Source: Pempheris klunzingeri
Lineage: Eukaryota; Chordata; Actinopteri; Acropomatiformes; Pempheridae
DNA: 64,000 bases
Direction of reading: 5' to 3'
NCBI RefSeq assembly: GCF_042242105.1
Contig: NC_092029.1
Location: 8,743,885 to 8,807,884 of the forward strand
In this document: positions 38,334 to 51,400 of the stretch, piece by piece
Position numbering within the stretch: the stretch's first letter is position 1
How the letters are laid out: every line of letters begins with the position of its first letter
Program-made: the position numbers and the translations under genes
The notes under the pieces: model-generated
Seen by the model: the letters and a program-made list of their open reading frames with translations, nothing else
What the model was told of the DNA's origin: nothing
The model's database searches: none

Positions 38334-40100
38334 CTTTAAGTTGTGGATATGAAAGAAGAAAAAAGAAAAAGAAAACTTTCCCACTTTCAAAGACACTCAC
38401 AGATCTGGAGCTGTATGTATAAAACTTCTAGAAAGAAATAGAAATGGCCCCAAACTTTGACTTAACACTTTAGTAAGACTTTGTAAGACAGTAAGACTTT
38501 GAAGCTTTGTACAAAGAAGCTCAATGTAACTCTTTGAACTATAAGTGTAAATCATAAGTTCAGACTGCCGTGTCATGTCTACCCACAATGCCCTTCCTCA
38601 AGTACTTAAACAGCCAATAGCATTCCTCCAAATGTTATGTATGTCATGGCTGCTTCACGGCTTCATGCACCCCTCACATGGATGTATTGTAAGACCTGTA
38701 TACTTGACCGGAGATGGCGTCTGTCCAGTCCAATGAGAATTGCCCCCCTGGTGCACACACCTTACCTGAACAGGTCACTTCCGGAGGTATACGGCCCACT
38801 GAGTATGTGCAGTGCTGTAAATCCCAGCATGCTACTGGGCAGATATATTTTTTCTTGGATGGTGAAAGCAAATTCTGCCTCTGATCGGCCTGACCCTGAT
38901 ATTTTTACCTGAACCTTAACCATGTGACTCCTTATGCCTAAACCTAAATAAAGAAGCGACCCCCGTGCGTATCCCTAACCAGTCAATGGTTTCATGGGCA
39001 GGACCTGCCTCCACCTTCATCTGTAAAATAATTGTGAGTGTGGTGCTTGTAATGGTTAATGTAGCATTCAGTCACTAAAATCTCCTGTAAAAGTTTACTG
39101 GCAAGTTTAATTTGTGTGTTTTGCCCTTCATTGTCTTTCGATCAGAATTCATGTAGTCCACTACTCAGCTAATATGATTATTGTTGCACTTTTGTAATTG
39201 ATAGAAATGAGGTTAATAAATGATGGTAATACAAACATTAAGAAGACTCGTGCAACATGTGAACATTTGTTTGTATTTATGCTGAAACCATCATGTCATA
39301 AACTTTTTCACGTTGTATCACAGTGTGGGTATAAGGACACATTTATCTTATTCATTTATCATCATACAGGGATATGGAAAAAGGGAGGTGCTTTGCTAAC
39401 TAACTCGGCCTGAGGCCAAGTCTTAACATTAATGCTTATGCACAATACATAAACTTACCTGGCAGAAAAGGAAAAAGTTTTTGAAAATTTGACACCTTTA
39501 AGACCAAATGTCTCTCTGAGCAGCTTCACACACACCAGCCCAGGATTACCGATCTGAGAACAGCTCACCTGGCCAGGTCATGTCAGCAGACCTTTAACCC
39601 AAGAATGCAGCACATGTCCCTGATATCAGTTCATCTAGCGACCATCAGGAGTCACATGCAGTAAATCCCGCTCTTCTAAAAGCATGACAACAGTATTTTA
39701 CTTTCAGTTTGAGAAATTCATTGTCACCTTTTCTAAACATCGCAGTTGGTTGTCCGTCTTTGAAACACCTAATTTGTATAATTCTGAAACTGTAATCAAT
39801 AAGGGAAAAACATTTTCTCTCCCATGTTGCACATTGTAAACATTTTGCTTTGTTTACTTTTTTTTACAGAAGCATACACTAGTAAAACTGATGATGGCCT
39901 CTTGGTTGTCATTTCACTTAATGTTAATGTTAAATGTATTTTCTGGTGCTTGTTGTAAGTAATTGTTACTTGCTATTTGTATTGTAATGTTGTCTGTCAG
40001 AATTTTCATGCCAGAAAACACATGTTCTTGTCAATAGAACTTACACATGCTGATAACAAATAAAAATGTTAAATTCTCAGCCAACAAGCTGACGAAAGCA
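38334..40100 (+). other. prss35 3' UTR and flank
   Basis: Noncoding sequence follows the prss35 stop. Possible poly(A) signals are AATAAA at 38947-38952 and 40059-40064. The part at about 38.69-38.99 kb looks repeat-like (CCTAAACCTAAATAAAG and nearby text). The minor open frames here are not supported. Confidence 0.5.
40059..40064 (+). terminator. Candidate distal prss35 poly(A) signal
   Basis: AATAAA in ACAAATAAAAATG on the plus strand. It lies less than 100 bases from the reverse-strand signal assigned to snap91, which fits two converging transcripts. Confidence 0.35.
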
Positions 40101-40139
40101 GAACAGAGATAAGTGATGAGCCGTGAGGGTAGTTTGGAT

Positions 40140-42368
40140 CAGTGTATTTGTCTTTTATTGCATCTCATTTGGACTCACATGCAGGTGGGGGTGAGGGGGG
40201 GGGAGGGGGCGACGATGCCATCCATAATAACCCAAAAGAACAACACAGCCTTCATATGAATACTTAGCAAACATTATTTATCCACATTCTTTTTGTTTTT
40301 ATGTGTCATAATCATCTTTATTTTTCTTTCAACACTTTGTTAATGCCACAATGGATTAAGATACAGTCACTTTTGGAAATAAACAACACACAGAACATCC
40401 AGCGTATACTTGAGTGCTTTACAGTGAGAGTCCTCAAGACTTCCAGTGACAGTACATGAACAAATGTACCGACCGCTGCCGCGTCACAAATGACCCAAAG
40501 AGGACCGAGGCCATGTTCCAACCACATACACAAATGCTTCCTTGTCTCTGTGATTTCCACCCTAATGTTAAGTCACCTTGTGTGGAGACCGAGACAAGGG
40601 AAGGAGTATGAGAATGCATCCCAGATTGACCTGTCGTGCGCTACGATGCAGTATCACTCCACACCAGCAGAGGCAGCAGCAGTAAACACTCGGGGCAAAG
40701 TTTCCATTCAATACTGCCTCTGATCACAGATTTAGAGGTATATACAAAGAAGGCGGGAATATTTTTTAGTCTGCTTGCCTTTTTTTAACCATATTATTTG
40801 ACATAACTAAAAATATATGATACATTTTTTTTCTTAAAATAAAGATTAAAGAAAATATGTATAATCTATCATTTAAAATAGTCTAAAATGCATATGTCAA
40901 TTTGAACACAGTTCACAAATTTTTGCATGTTCCACACAATCCCTAAAAAACAAAGATAAAGTAAAAATGAAACTGAACAAAGTCTGATGTGTTCGATGAT
41001 AAGTCCAGATTTGCAGTGCAAGTTGTTCTCCGGTACATTTTGATAGAGAATTGTTCTCCGAAAACTTGAAGTAGACAGGTGGGAGGATGGATGGCCAAGC
41101 AGATATAGGTACAACCAAGTTTGTTAATGACATAAACGTAGCGCAGTATTAGTTTGGACAACAGGGGTGGAGGAGTGGGAGTCGGGGGGTTGGCCAGTGA
41201 AGTTACACACACTGAACACAGTCCACATTTAACAACACAGTCCTCGTCTGGGAGATGCGCAAGGAAACCACATTTATCCACCATTCCAAGTCAGCTGATA
41301 CGCGAAAATCCAGAATGAATCTAAATACACATTTATTTATTTTTTTGGTTCGTTTTTCCATAGTATATTAAGTAAAGGTTAACACTGAATTACACGCACA
41401 CCCACACACACATAAACGGAATCTTGTTTTTTTGTATCTAGGGTTCACATTCACAGTTGTGCTACAACATTAGATAAAGAGGGCAGGTTTCTTCAGGGGT
41501 CGCAGCTGGTAGGAAGTCGGAGGGCAAAGATTGTAGATGTGATGGCTGGTTGGCTGAAGGGGCTGGGGTGTGACTGAGGGGAAGGCAGTGGGGAAGTGCA
41601 GACATCCACATCCACAGAGCTCCAGACATAATGACAAACCTAGAAAGGAGGGACAGAGAGTTGATTAAAACAAGAGCTCTCAATAGAAATAGGTGAAGCC
41701 AGATTATATCTACTCCACTAAAAAGGACATTCAGATACATTAATTCAAATCTAACTTCTGATATTGTCTCTCAGCTGTTTCAGTTTCAATTTTACAACTG
41801 TCCTTGACATCAGTGACACTAATTGTAACACTGACATAATGGTTCCCTTGAAGGAGCACTCCAGCAATTTACTGTTGCACTTCCATTAAGTTGTGGGACT
41901 TGCAAGAGATAAAGGAAGTGATCAAAACGGAATCAGCAGCAGGCAGGATGTTTAGCTGGATGCTTTATTTATTGCAATCAATAGTATCTTTTCACTGCAG
42001 CCTAGGAGGTTATTCACTCACTTGACAAAGCTCCCCTCAGAGCCACAGAAGGCATCATACAACTGCTTTCACAGGCGACCTTTACATGTAAAATTGGCAG
42101 AGTTTCCCTTTAAAACAGGACAATGTCTCTTTGTAATCTCCTGTCACAGGCTACGTCTTTAGCGTGGACAAGGTTTTCAGCAGTTCGACTAAAAAGTCGT
42201 TTTTCATTGTCAGATTGTTTAATTTCAAGTATTTTTAAAAGACTGAAGAGGGAAACGTTTTCAGTATTACACAAGATGTGAAAAGAATGCATCTAAAAAC
42301 TTAAAGTTAGCTTGGAGCTCTCTAGCTCTCTATGTCTACATACCTTGGGGGTTTACAGGTGAGTCAGT
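40140..42368 (-). other. snap91 3' UTR (inferred)
   Basis: This stretch follows the snap91 stop on the minus strand and contains no recognisable exon of another gene. Several poly(A) hexamers occur. The open frames on both strands are short and non-conserved in appearance. Confidence 0.5.
40154..40159 (-). terminator. Candidate distal snap91 poly(A) signal
   Basis: TTTATT on the plus strand is AATAAA on the minus strand. It would give snap91 a 3' UTR of about 2.2 kb. A more proximal AATAAATAAA-type signal lies at 41964-41969. Confidence 0.35.
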
Positions 42369-42455
42369 TTACATGAAGTCCTTAATGTTGAGGTCATCCA
42401 GAGCATTCCTTGGAGGTGGAGGCCTTCTGGGGCTCTGGGCCACTCCAGGAGACAT
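42369..42455 (-). CDS. snap91: snap91 exon 26 (last coding exon)
   Basis: It encodes [18 protein letters not shown] and the conserved end [10 protein letters not shown], then TAA. Acceptor TCTGCAG|ATG. Confidence 0.95.
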   Translation of the reverse strand: MSPGVAQSPRRPPPPRNALDDLNIKDFM

Positions 42456-45400
42456 CTGCAGACACATTTACTTTTAGCACTTTTTTTTCAGAGCAGCTAT
42501 AACATTTATGTCAGACATTTTCACGAGTGTGTGTAATCAGTTTAAGGGTGCGTGCGTTACCGGTGCTCCCGGGGTTGCTCCCGTGGCAGGGAAGCCTGGC
42601 CTCACCATCGGCATCATGGGAGCTCCTGGTGCCCCAGGCTTACACAAAGACAGACGGACGGAAAAATAGACAGTAAGGCACAATGTTGGCTGCCTAATAG
42701 GTGTGAGGGTCGCCTAAAGGGCTCACAGTCCATCAGTGTCCAGTAATGTCCAGACTGGTTCAGGGACATTACTAGACTGAACTGGACTGGTGGTCTTACC
42801 ATGCTGAAGTTGGGGTGACCCCCCATAAAAGGAGGGACACCCATGGGTACGGTCTAAAGGTGTGGAGGGGAGGGAGAGGAGGAGTTGGGATGTTACTACA
42901 CTACATATAAGACAAGACAGACACACACACACACACTGCAAATCAATGCAAAAACACAAACTTCAAAAAATCACATAATGCGTAAAAGATTTCTATACGT
43001 AAAAGTGATGGAGAAGACACACAAACTGGTCAACAAAAGTTGGCACACAACAAATGATGAGACAAACACAAAACCAAGGCCCTACCTTAACCTAATAGTT
43101 ATCGTGTTTAATTTACACATGCACAAGAATATAGGGAGCAGAGGGGAAGCGTTTTGCAGGTAGCCTTCTGTTGAAAGAGTAATTTCTATAGTTGCCAAAA
43201 AGACAACTGAAATATCGTTAAGAAGCACATGTGTCGGTGAAGGGGTGAGTTCAGCTATGAGGGGGAGAGCCAGGTGGCTTGCCTGGACTCTAACAGGCTT
43301 AAAAGAAAACAGAAACTTAAAAGAAGAAGAAGCTGTTTCCAAGCAACAGCTTCTTAATTTGGCACTATCATTTGCCACTTCATCACTCTCCAGTTGATAT
43401 TCCAAAAATAGAGCAAATATTTATTCTGCACCAGGCTGCATATTAAAATCTGCCTAAATTTCTGCCCTTGGTTTGGAACATTTTCCTAAGCATAAACTAC
43501 CAGTGCATGTGCTCTGAGATTTGCCATTTACATCAACTCCAGCAGTAAATTATGGTTTGCTGTAAGTCACCACCGCGCCTCTCAGTTTCCTTGGGCTACG
43601 ACTGGACCTGAAACCTGGAGAGCCAGATGAAGGCAATGCTTGTGATTGCTGCTATGCCCTGTCTGTCGCTGCCATGCCGCTCCACTCCATGCTATAAGAC
43701 ACAGACAACATTTACCATGGGAGCACCCCAACAGGGGGGAGCTACCTGAGGAGCCGCTGCGGTTCCCATTGTGAGATCTGAGACAAAGAGAGAGAGAGAA
43801 AGAGAGAGAGGTGCTGCAAAATCACTGTTTTCACTGCTGACTTGTTGTTCATGTTGACATTATTATGAATATGTAGGATCGTCAAAGTTTACAAAAGAAG
43901 GTGAATTAAAACAATACTTGTTAGCTCTTTTTAATGAGAGGATTGATACCAGTCTCGAAACTGTTGAAGCTGAACTATGGTGCTGGAGCCAGGAGAAAGA
44001 GAAAATAAGCCAATAACAACATAACATGTTGTATCCCCTTTTCTTTAATCCAAACTGTTGACAGAGCCAGGCAGCTGTTTCCCCCTGCTTCCAGTCTCTA
44101 TGCTAAGATAAGCCAACCTGTCTTTAGCCCCGTACAAACTCGGAATAGTTTGGGAAATACGCTTATTTAACCACATTTATATCACTCTCATATCTGTCTA
44201 CAAAGTATAAGGCTACATCCAGCAATTGTTTGGCTGAGCTTAGCACAACGATGGGACAGGAGGACATGTAGCCTGGCTCTGTCTAACTGTAACAAAATAT
44301 ACCCACCAGAACCAGCAAAACTCACAGTTTAACACATTATACCTTGTTCAATCAGTACAAAAACTGAAGTGTCAAAACAATTTGCTGTTTGACGGTGGGT
44401 TATTTGCTGGCAATTTCTCAGTTTTGAGTAGTTTCCAGGTCAGTTGTCCCTGTGAAGTTATGAATTGCTGTTTTTTTTTTTAACTTTGCCTGTTGTACAG
44501 ATTAAACAAAGCAGATATCATGTGTGGGTTTGAGAGCTTTAGAAGTGCTGGTTAGGGTGAATTTTAACTGTTTCCAGTCTTTGAACTAAGCTAAACTAAT
44601 CAGCTTCTGCTGAAGCTTCACATGTAACTGAGAGACATGAATCTTTGGTGGTGGAAGGAAAAAAAATGTTAAACAATTCTTTTAATGCACAGAAATGAGA
44701 ATGGCATCAATCCTCTCACTTTCACAAAGAAAGCGAATAAGCAAATTTCCTCAAATATTGAGCTATTAATCTATGACTTTGCTTGTTAATCTAAATGTCT
44801 ACTTACTACTTGCCATGTTAGCCATGGAGGTGTCAACATCACCCGCCTGTGGGGTCACAGTGGGCTTCATTACATCCCCTAATCCATCAAATACTACAGG
44901 AGGGAAGAGGGGAGACACATGGAGGGAGAGGGAGAGGAGAGGGAGGGAGGTATTAGCATCCTCACACTCTACGAGAAGTCAGTAAGCAGTCCTCCTTACT
45001 ACTGGGGATTACCATGACAACCAACAAATGTCTCCATGACAACAGAGAGAGAAAAGGAGCACTGAAATGTGAGCTAGGGAGCAGATTAATATCATAAAAT
45101 AAGAAATTAAATAACATCGATGCAAATAACTATAGCCAATCAAGATCATGATAACTAGTTTGTCATTTAGAGCAGATTGTGTCTAATATCTGCTGCAGGA
45201 GACATCTGTCAGCTGCTTACTACTATGGTAACTTAAAAAATATGCATATAGGATAAATATAAACCAGAAGTTGTGGAAAATATTGCTGCATCTTACCATC
45301 ATAACATGCGTAATGTCAAGAATATGTTTTCAAGTTTGCTGGTTAATTTGAATTATCATTTTGTAATTCTTAATTATTGTTTTTACTGTAAGTGTGTTTT

Positions 45401-48400
45401 GCTGCAGAAATTATGAAGAGTGCCAAAACAGTACAGCTAGAATGAAGCTGGGATAATCGCTAAAAAAGCACTAAATAACAGTCTTTGTAACCGTCAAGCG
45501 TCTGGTGGTGGAGGGGACAGTGCAGCTGAGCTTGCCCTGCACCACTGCAATGCAGCAGTGCACTGTGGGAAATTAGCGTGTTAAAGAGCAAAGAAACTCA
45601 CCCAATCAAATGGCAGGAAGCAAGCAATGAGCCAGCCCAAGAGCCAGATGGAGAGAGAGAGAGAGAGAGAGAGAGATAGAAGGGAAAGTAAAAAAGCACA
45701 GATGCCAGAGAGAGAAAAAATGCAATGAGGTTTTAAAGGAGCGGTGACAATGAAACCATTAGAGTTTAGTGCATGAGTGATAGAAAGAGAAGGGAAAGAA
45801 AGAGTTAAGCCTTAAAGCAATAGTATTGCAGACCATAAGTTATATAACATGAAGTCCAAAGGCACAGGACAGGAGATGACGGGGAACCAGGTGAGCATGG
45901 CCCGTGTTGCCACGGTAACGGCTACCCTGGTTACCGGTTTGTACGGTTGTGACAGGAATGAAGGAATTCCCCGAAGACTAATGACCACAGTAGCACTATG
46001 CAAATGAGGTGATGCCGTGACGATATTCACATGACCGTATATGGAAACCACACAACTTAAACTTTACTGTAATACTGAACCTTTCACAAGCAGAATGTAT
46101 AACTGTATGACGATTCAGTATTCAGTCTGATAATGAGCAAATAAGTAAAAAATGAGAAATGTAGATGAGCTAACAGCCAACTATTACTAAAGTTAATAGA
46201 AACAGTGACTGATAAATCCACTGATAAAAACTATGTTGACAGACAAACACTGTTGTAAACAACTGAAAGGAAGATATGAATAGGGTGGCCTTAAAATATA
46301 CAATTTTAAACGGACAATATCAAGGCATCATGCAATTACTAATGATTTAACAATAGTCGTGGATGGATTATGAGGCCCCTGAGAACAGACATGTAAAAGT
46401 CTCCACACCCCTCCTTCATGGGAGCAGGACATCGGCACTAAGAGAGACACAAAAAGACCACACACAACGCTGAACAGAGTTCTCATGTGGTGCTGCAGTT
46501 CACTCCGGAGATTAAGAATCACACTACATAGAATAGAGGAAACTATCAAATACTTAACTTTACTTTTAACTAACTTTACAGATGTGACTGTGTTTTAATG
46601 AAACATTACTGTAGCCTCTGTAAGCTGTGAGGCTCTAATATGAAGGAAACAATGAGCAAAAACAAATATTTAACTTTGGTTTACAAATACTTAATATCAA
46701 AAGACAAACCAGAAGCAAAAAACACAATTAGGACATCTTAATGTTAATAACTGAGCTCTGTGAGCAAGACACAAATGTCACATCATACAGAGGCTCTAAC
46801 CCAGAGGCCCCCTGACATCTTGGGCCCCTTAGCCCACATAAGCCACAGTAAGCCTGTCAAGTAATCCATCCACAACTACAGCACAGTGTGTTTTACTGAA
46901 ATGGAAATATTTCTGTGAAATGTCTGCAACATGTTGGTATCCCCTCCACTGTACACACCATACATGCAAACTGACATTTCACATTTTTACCTGACATCAG
47001 TTCAGCACCGGGGGCGGCAGGAGCAGCAGCAGCAGCAGCAGCAGCAGCTGTGGCGTCTCCTCCTGTGGACTCTGGCAGGTCAGCCCAGAATATACCAAAC
47101 CATACCGTGCCAGGTCAAGGTAGGTTGAGCCATTCCCATCGCAGCATAGGGGCAAAGAAGGGGTAATAGTCAGCCTTCGGCTTCACGCTGGTAATGCCAA
47201 ACAAAGTGCTTAGAGTTAGATATGAATATATGAATATACAATCACATATATATTTAAGTAAACCAGGGAACATTGCTCGTAGAATTTAAAACACACACTC
47301 ACATGCACACAAATACACACTTTTTATCATAATATCTGTGTCAATAGCCCTTTTTACCCACCGGACACATACCATATCTAATAATACTGCGGCAACTCTG
47401 AATAGAGACACTAAAGCTGACAAAATAAAGACGAAAGCAAAAACCCACAAACCTACAAGATCACAAGATATCTATGAGTCCTAACAAATACACAGGAAAA
47501 CCGCCCAGGACCATTTAAAAGCCCTAATATCAATATTAGTTGTTTTATTTGATGTTTCCAAGATTGTACTCCTCTGATGATGCGTTCACAAACAGTCGGG
47601 GGAGGCAGAGTGAGGTCAGGCAATCATGTGAGCTACCCACCACCAAACAGGTTCATGATGGCTCCCGTGTCAATTTTGGGTGAGGGAGCGGAGGGGAGGA
47701 TGGGGGCAGGGGAGCTGAACACATCTGCTGGGGAGGGCAGGGTGGAGATGGTGTTTAGAGCCCAAACACACGAAAAAACACAAACTGTCGACTGTGATTC
47801 ATTAACGCACATTTATCAATTACTATTGCAGCGCACGCAGTACATGCTGGAATGGGAAAGGAGGGATTTAGTAAACATTTCAGGCAGCTCAGTAGCTTTT
47901 AGCTGACCCATAAGAGAGCAATCTCATTTCCTTTTTTTTCTTCCTTGATCAAAGCCAAGGACAAAGCTGAAAAACAGACACGGCAAGACAGGATATGAGA
48001 GAGTGCACACGAGAGACGGCGGAGTAGGTGCAATGGGGTACCTGCTGTAAACAAGTCAGCACTGGGAGCGAGGTCTGCTTTACTGATGCTTGTATCTGGC
48101 ATGGAATCAAAGAGATCTACAAACACATGCGCACCCGGAGACAAGAATATTAAAACGCTTGATGAGGATGTTCACACACAGCAGCCAAGTTCAACTTAAA
48201 AAGACCTCCAATATGTGCACATTAGTCTGATGGAACCAATGAAGAAGAATAAAGGAGGGGAGATAATGACAAGCAGCATCAGATAGGGAAACAAGGAGGA
48301 TGCTTATCAATATGAATGAGAGCACAAGACATCAAGATGAGTACCGAACCACACACATCTCTAAGGTTTACCGCTGAAAAGGTCAGTCGCAGGGTTGGCG

Positions 48401-51400
48401 GCACTGGGGGCTACGGGAGCTGAAATGGTTGCGGTGGTGGTGATGGTGCTGGATGTGGAGGTGAAGAGCGGTGAAGGGGATGGGGAGGGAGGAGGCTGGG
48501 ACAACACAGAGCTAAAACAGGCATCCAGCGAACTACCAGGGTCGTTATTCTCCATTGCCATCATGCTGAAAAGGTCTAGACCTGAAGACGCTGCGTTGGT
48601 GCTACCTTCCGAGGGAGCAAAGGGGTCTTTGGGGAAGAGGTGGGGTGAGGGAGAAATGCAGCACATGGAGAGGAAGGGTGAGTGTTAGACAATGACTTCA
48701 ATACAAAACAAGAATATGTTTCATGTGATGATGATGAAAATACTGATATAAGCATGAAAGCTGAGGGGGAAAGAATCTGAGAGGAATGACAGCACAGAAT
48801 GATAGCAGAGCTCCAACACACTCCTGCTGTCAGTCGAAAGAGTTTTCGCTAAAAACAGCATCTGTGATAGAAGAGAATAAAGCCAATATTTGACGCCTTC
48901 GCAGAATATAAACTAACGCAACAACCCACAACTTAACTAAAATCAGACAGCTACCACAGGCAACCTTTACCGTAATCTTCTGATGCCAAAAGTCAACAGA
49001 CAAGAGAGTATTGTCTTCGATCGCCATGGTAACAACAATAGCGCTGTCCACACACCAGCAGCGATGAATAACAAATCTGTACACCCACTGTCCCTCCACA
49101 AAGCCTTGAAATGAAACCCAGATCAAAACTTAAGACCAACAAAACATGCAAACACACACAAACAGCTTATTTAACATATTTTCATTCATGGTCATTATTC
49201 TTAACAGTGGTGGAAAAAATATCAGATTCTTTGCTTTAAGTAAAAGTAGCAATGCCAAAACATGAAAATATTCCATTAAAAGTAAAAAAAAAAATTAAGC
49301 CTTACTTAAGCATAAGTATTGTGAGCAAAGTGCACAAAGCCGAGAGGTAGATCAGAAGATCGATACCGCTCTTGTGCCTGTACACTAAACAAGAAGCTGC
49401 CGTCTGACGACCGTTATCTTAGCATAGCACGCAGACTGGAAACAGGGGAAAACAACCAGCCTCGCTCTGTCAAAATACCTTTTTACATTTTGAGATTAAT
49501 GCTTTTGTGTTTAATAAAGATTAATAATAGTAATGATAATCAAGATAAACTTAATATTAACAATTCTAAATCCTGTTGGATAGTTGGAATTTAAACTAGT
49601 TTAAATATAGTTAAATGAATGTAGTTCAAATAAATGTAGTGGAGTAAAAACTACACTAAAACGTTGTAGTGGAGCAGAAGTTTTAAGTAGCTTGAAATAG
49701 AAAAACTCAGGTCCTTACTTAAGTGTAAGTACTTAAAAACTGACAGTCCTCTAACTCCACCTTTCCATTTTCACACAGCACACATCACAATCAGATTTAC
49801 CCCTCAAAACTCTCAAGGCTTTCATTCACAGGTTTCTCATTTCTACCAACCACAGATTTAGTGACCTAAAATGTACACCACCAGTGCACATACATGTATA
49901 TCTTGTTACTTTCCATCATTGACTCAAACTCACCCACACAAACAGACGCACACACAAACAGAGACTTTCAGTCACCCACCAGCTCCAGTGTTGGTGGCTG
50001 GGGCGGACGTAGCGGCAGCCCCACCTTCAGCTGCTGCTGCAGAGGCCTCAGAGGCAGGAGCAGGTGTTGCAAAGGCATCTGAGGTTCACACAAACCCCAG
50101 CAGACGACAGAGAGGCCCAGAGAGACAGAGACAGATGAAGAAATAGAGATGAAAAAGGAAAATAAATTAAAAAAGAAATAAATTAAGGAGTCAAGAAACA
50201 TGAGGAAGAAAAGAGAACACCAGGTAAACTTAGCGTATTTAGGCAGAAAACAGAAAATAATCAGCACTTGTTGTTAAAGACTGTCGCTTACAGCTTTGAT
50301 ATCGGACATTAATGACTGACAGGTGAATGGACAAATGGGAATACAGACAGGAGGCATTACAGCAGAGATTAACCTACGGCACAACGAGCAGAATAAGCCT
50401 GAAATCTACAAGCGTAACAGCTGCCCTCTGGAGCTGTAGCCATGTGACAGGGTTTGATAGAATTGCTTTTCACTGAGGTCAAAGAAAAGCATGCCTGCCT
50501 ATCAAACACGACGCATGTGGAGAATGAGTGTAGCAGCATGTTTATGTGCAAGCCGAAGGTGAGCGTCTGGCTGTACATAATTACAAAATGCAGAAATGTC
50601 TGTGAATATGTGTCTGTGAGTGTGTTTGTGTATATGTGTGTAAGTGAAAAAATGAATTTGTGTGGTTGTCTATATTATTGTTTTATTACATATGGAGCCC
50701 CAAAGTGGTCGTTATTAAATTAATGAATGATTATAAAATAAATAATCACATGAATAGATTGTGTAAAACTAATTAATGAGCCAATAGTTTGTGAAATAAA
50801 AGAAACATTATTAACTCATTCTTACGAAAAGCCTTTTTTCAAAAGTCAGTTTTTTTCATTTCATTTCATGTCACATTTTATTTCATAATGTCACTTGTCA
50901 TGACAGACATCATTCATTTTTCTTGATTCTTTTCCAATTTATCAGTTAATTTAAATATTTTACACAATATATTCACAGGATTGGTTATTTACTAATCAAT
51001 ATTCATTTAATATTGGATACTTTTTCAGGCATACTGGACAGTTGATAGCTGAAAATGATGGCGGTGTGCATCAGTGCATCATTACGACTTCGCTGTTTTT
51101 GATGATGCAACTTTGGTAGCAGAATACAGACAATATCGGTGATAAATCATCAAGTTCTGTCTACATACTGTATGTGTTTGAGCATGCAGTCGTCTTTGTG
51201 TTATCATATTGTGTGATGGTTTTAGGGTTGAGCTTCCCAGAGTGATTCTTTCGTAGAGAATTTTCTGGAAGCCCACTGACCTCCCAACAGATCCATATTG
51301 GCGGCGCCAGGGGAGGTGGCGGCTGCTGTGCTAGTGGGAGGAGCTAGAGAGACTCCAGGTTCTGCCGCTGCAGGAGTGGGCGTTGCTGCTGCAGAGGAGG

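Noticed and set aside
43561..43700. Possible extra exon upstream of snap91 exon 24
   Set aside because: It has AG and GT dinucleotides but no open phase-0 reading between exons 23 and 24, and no recognisable AP180 sequence.
45481..45580. Possible extra snap91 exon with acceptor TTTCCCACAG and text reading [16 protein letters not shown]
   Set aside because: The frame soon meets a stop, and no donor gives phase 1 joining to exon 22. There is no homology to AP180.
47115..47204. Minus-strand open frame reading [18 protein letters not shown] between snap91 exons 20 and 21
   Set aside because: It looks protein-like, but splicing exon 20 (phase 1) to its AG would reach a stop at once, and it ends in TGA. 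No consistent exon model includes it.
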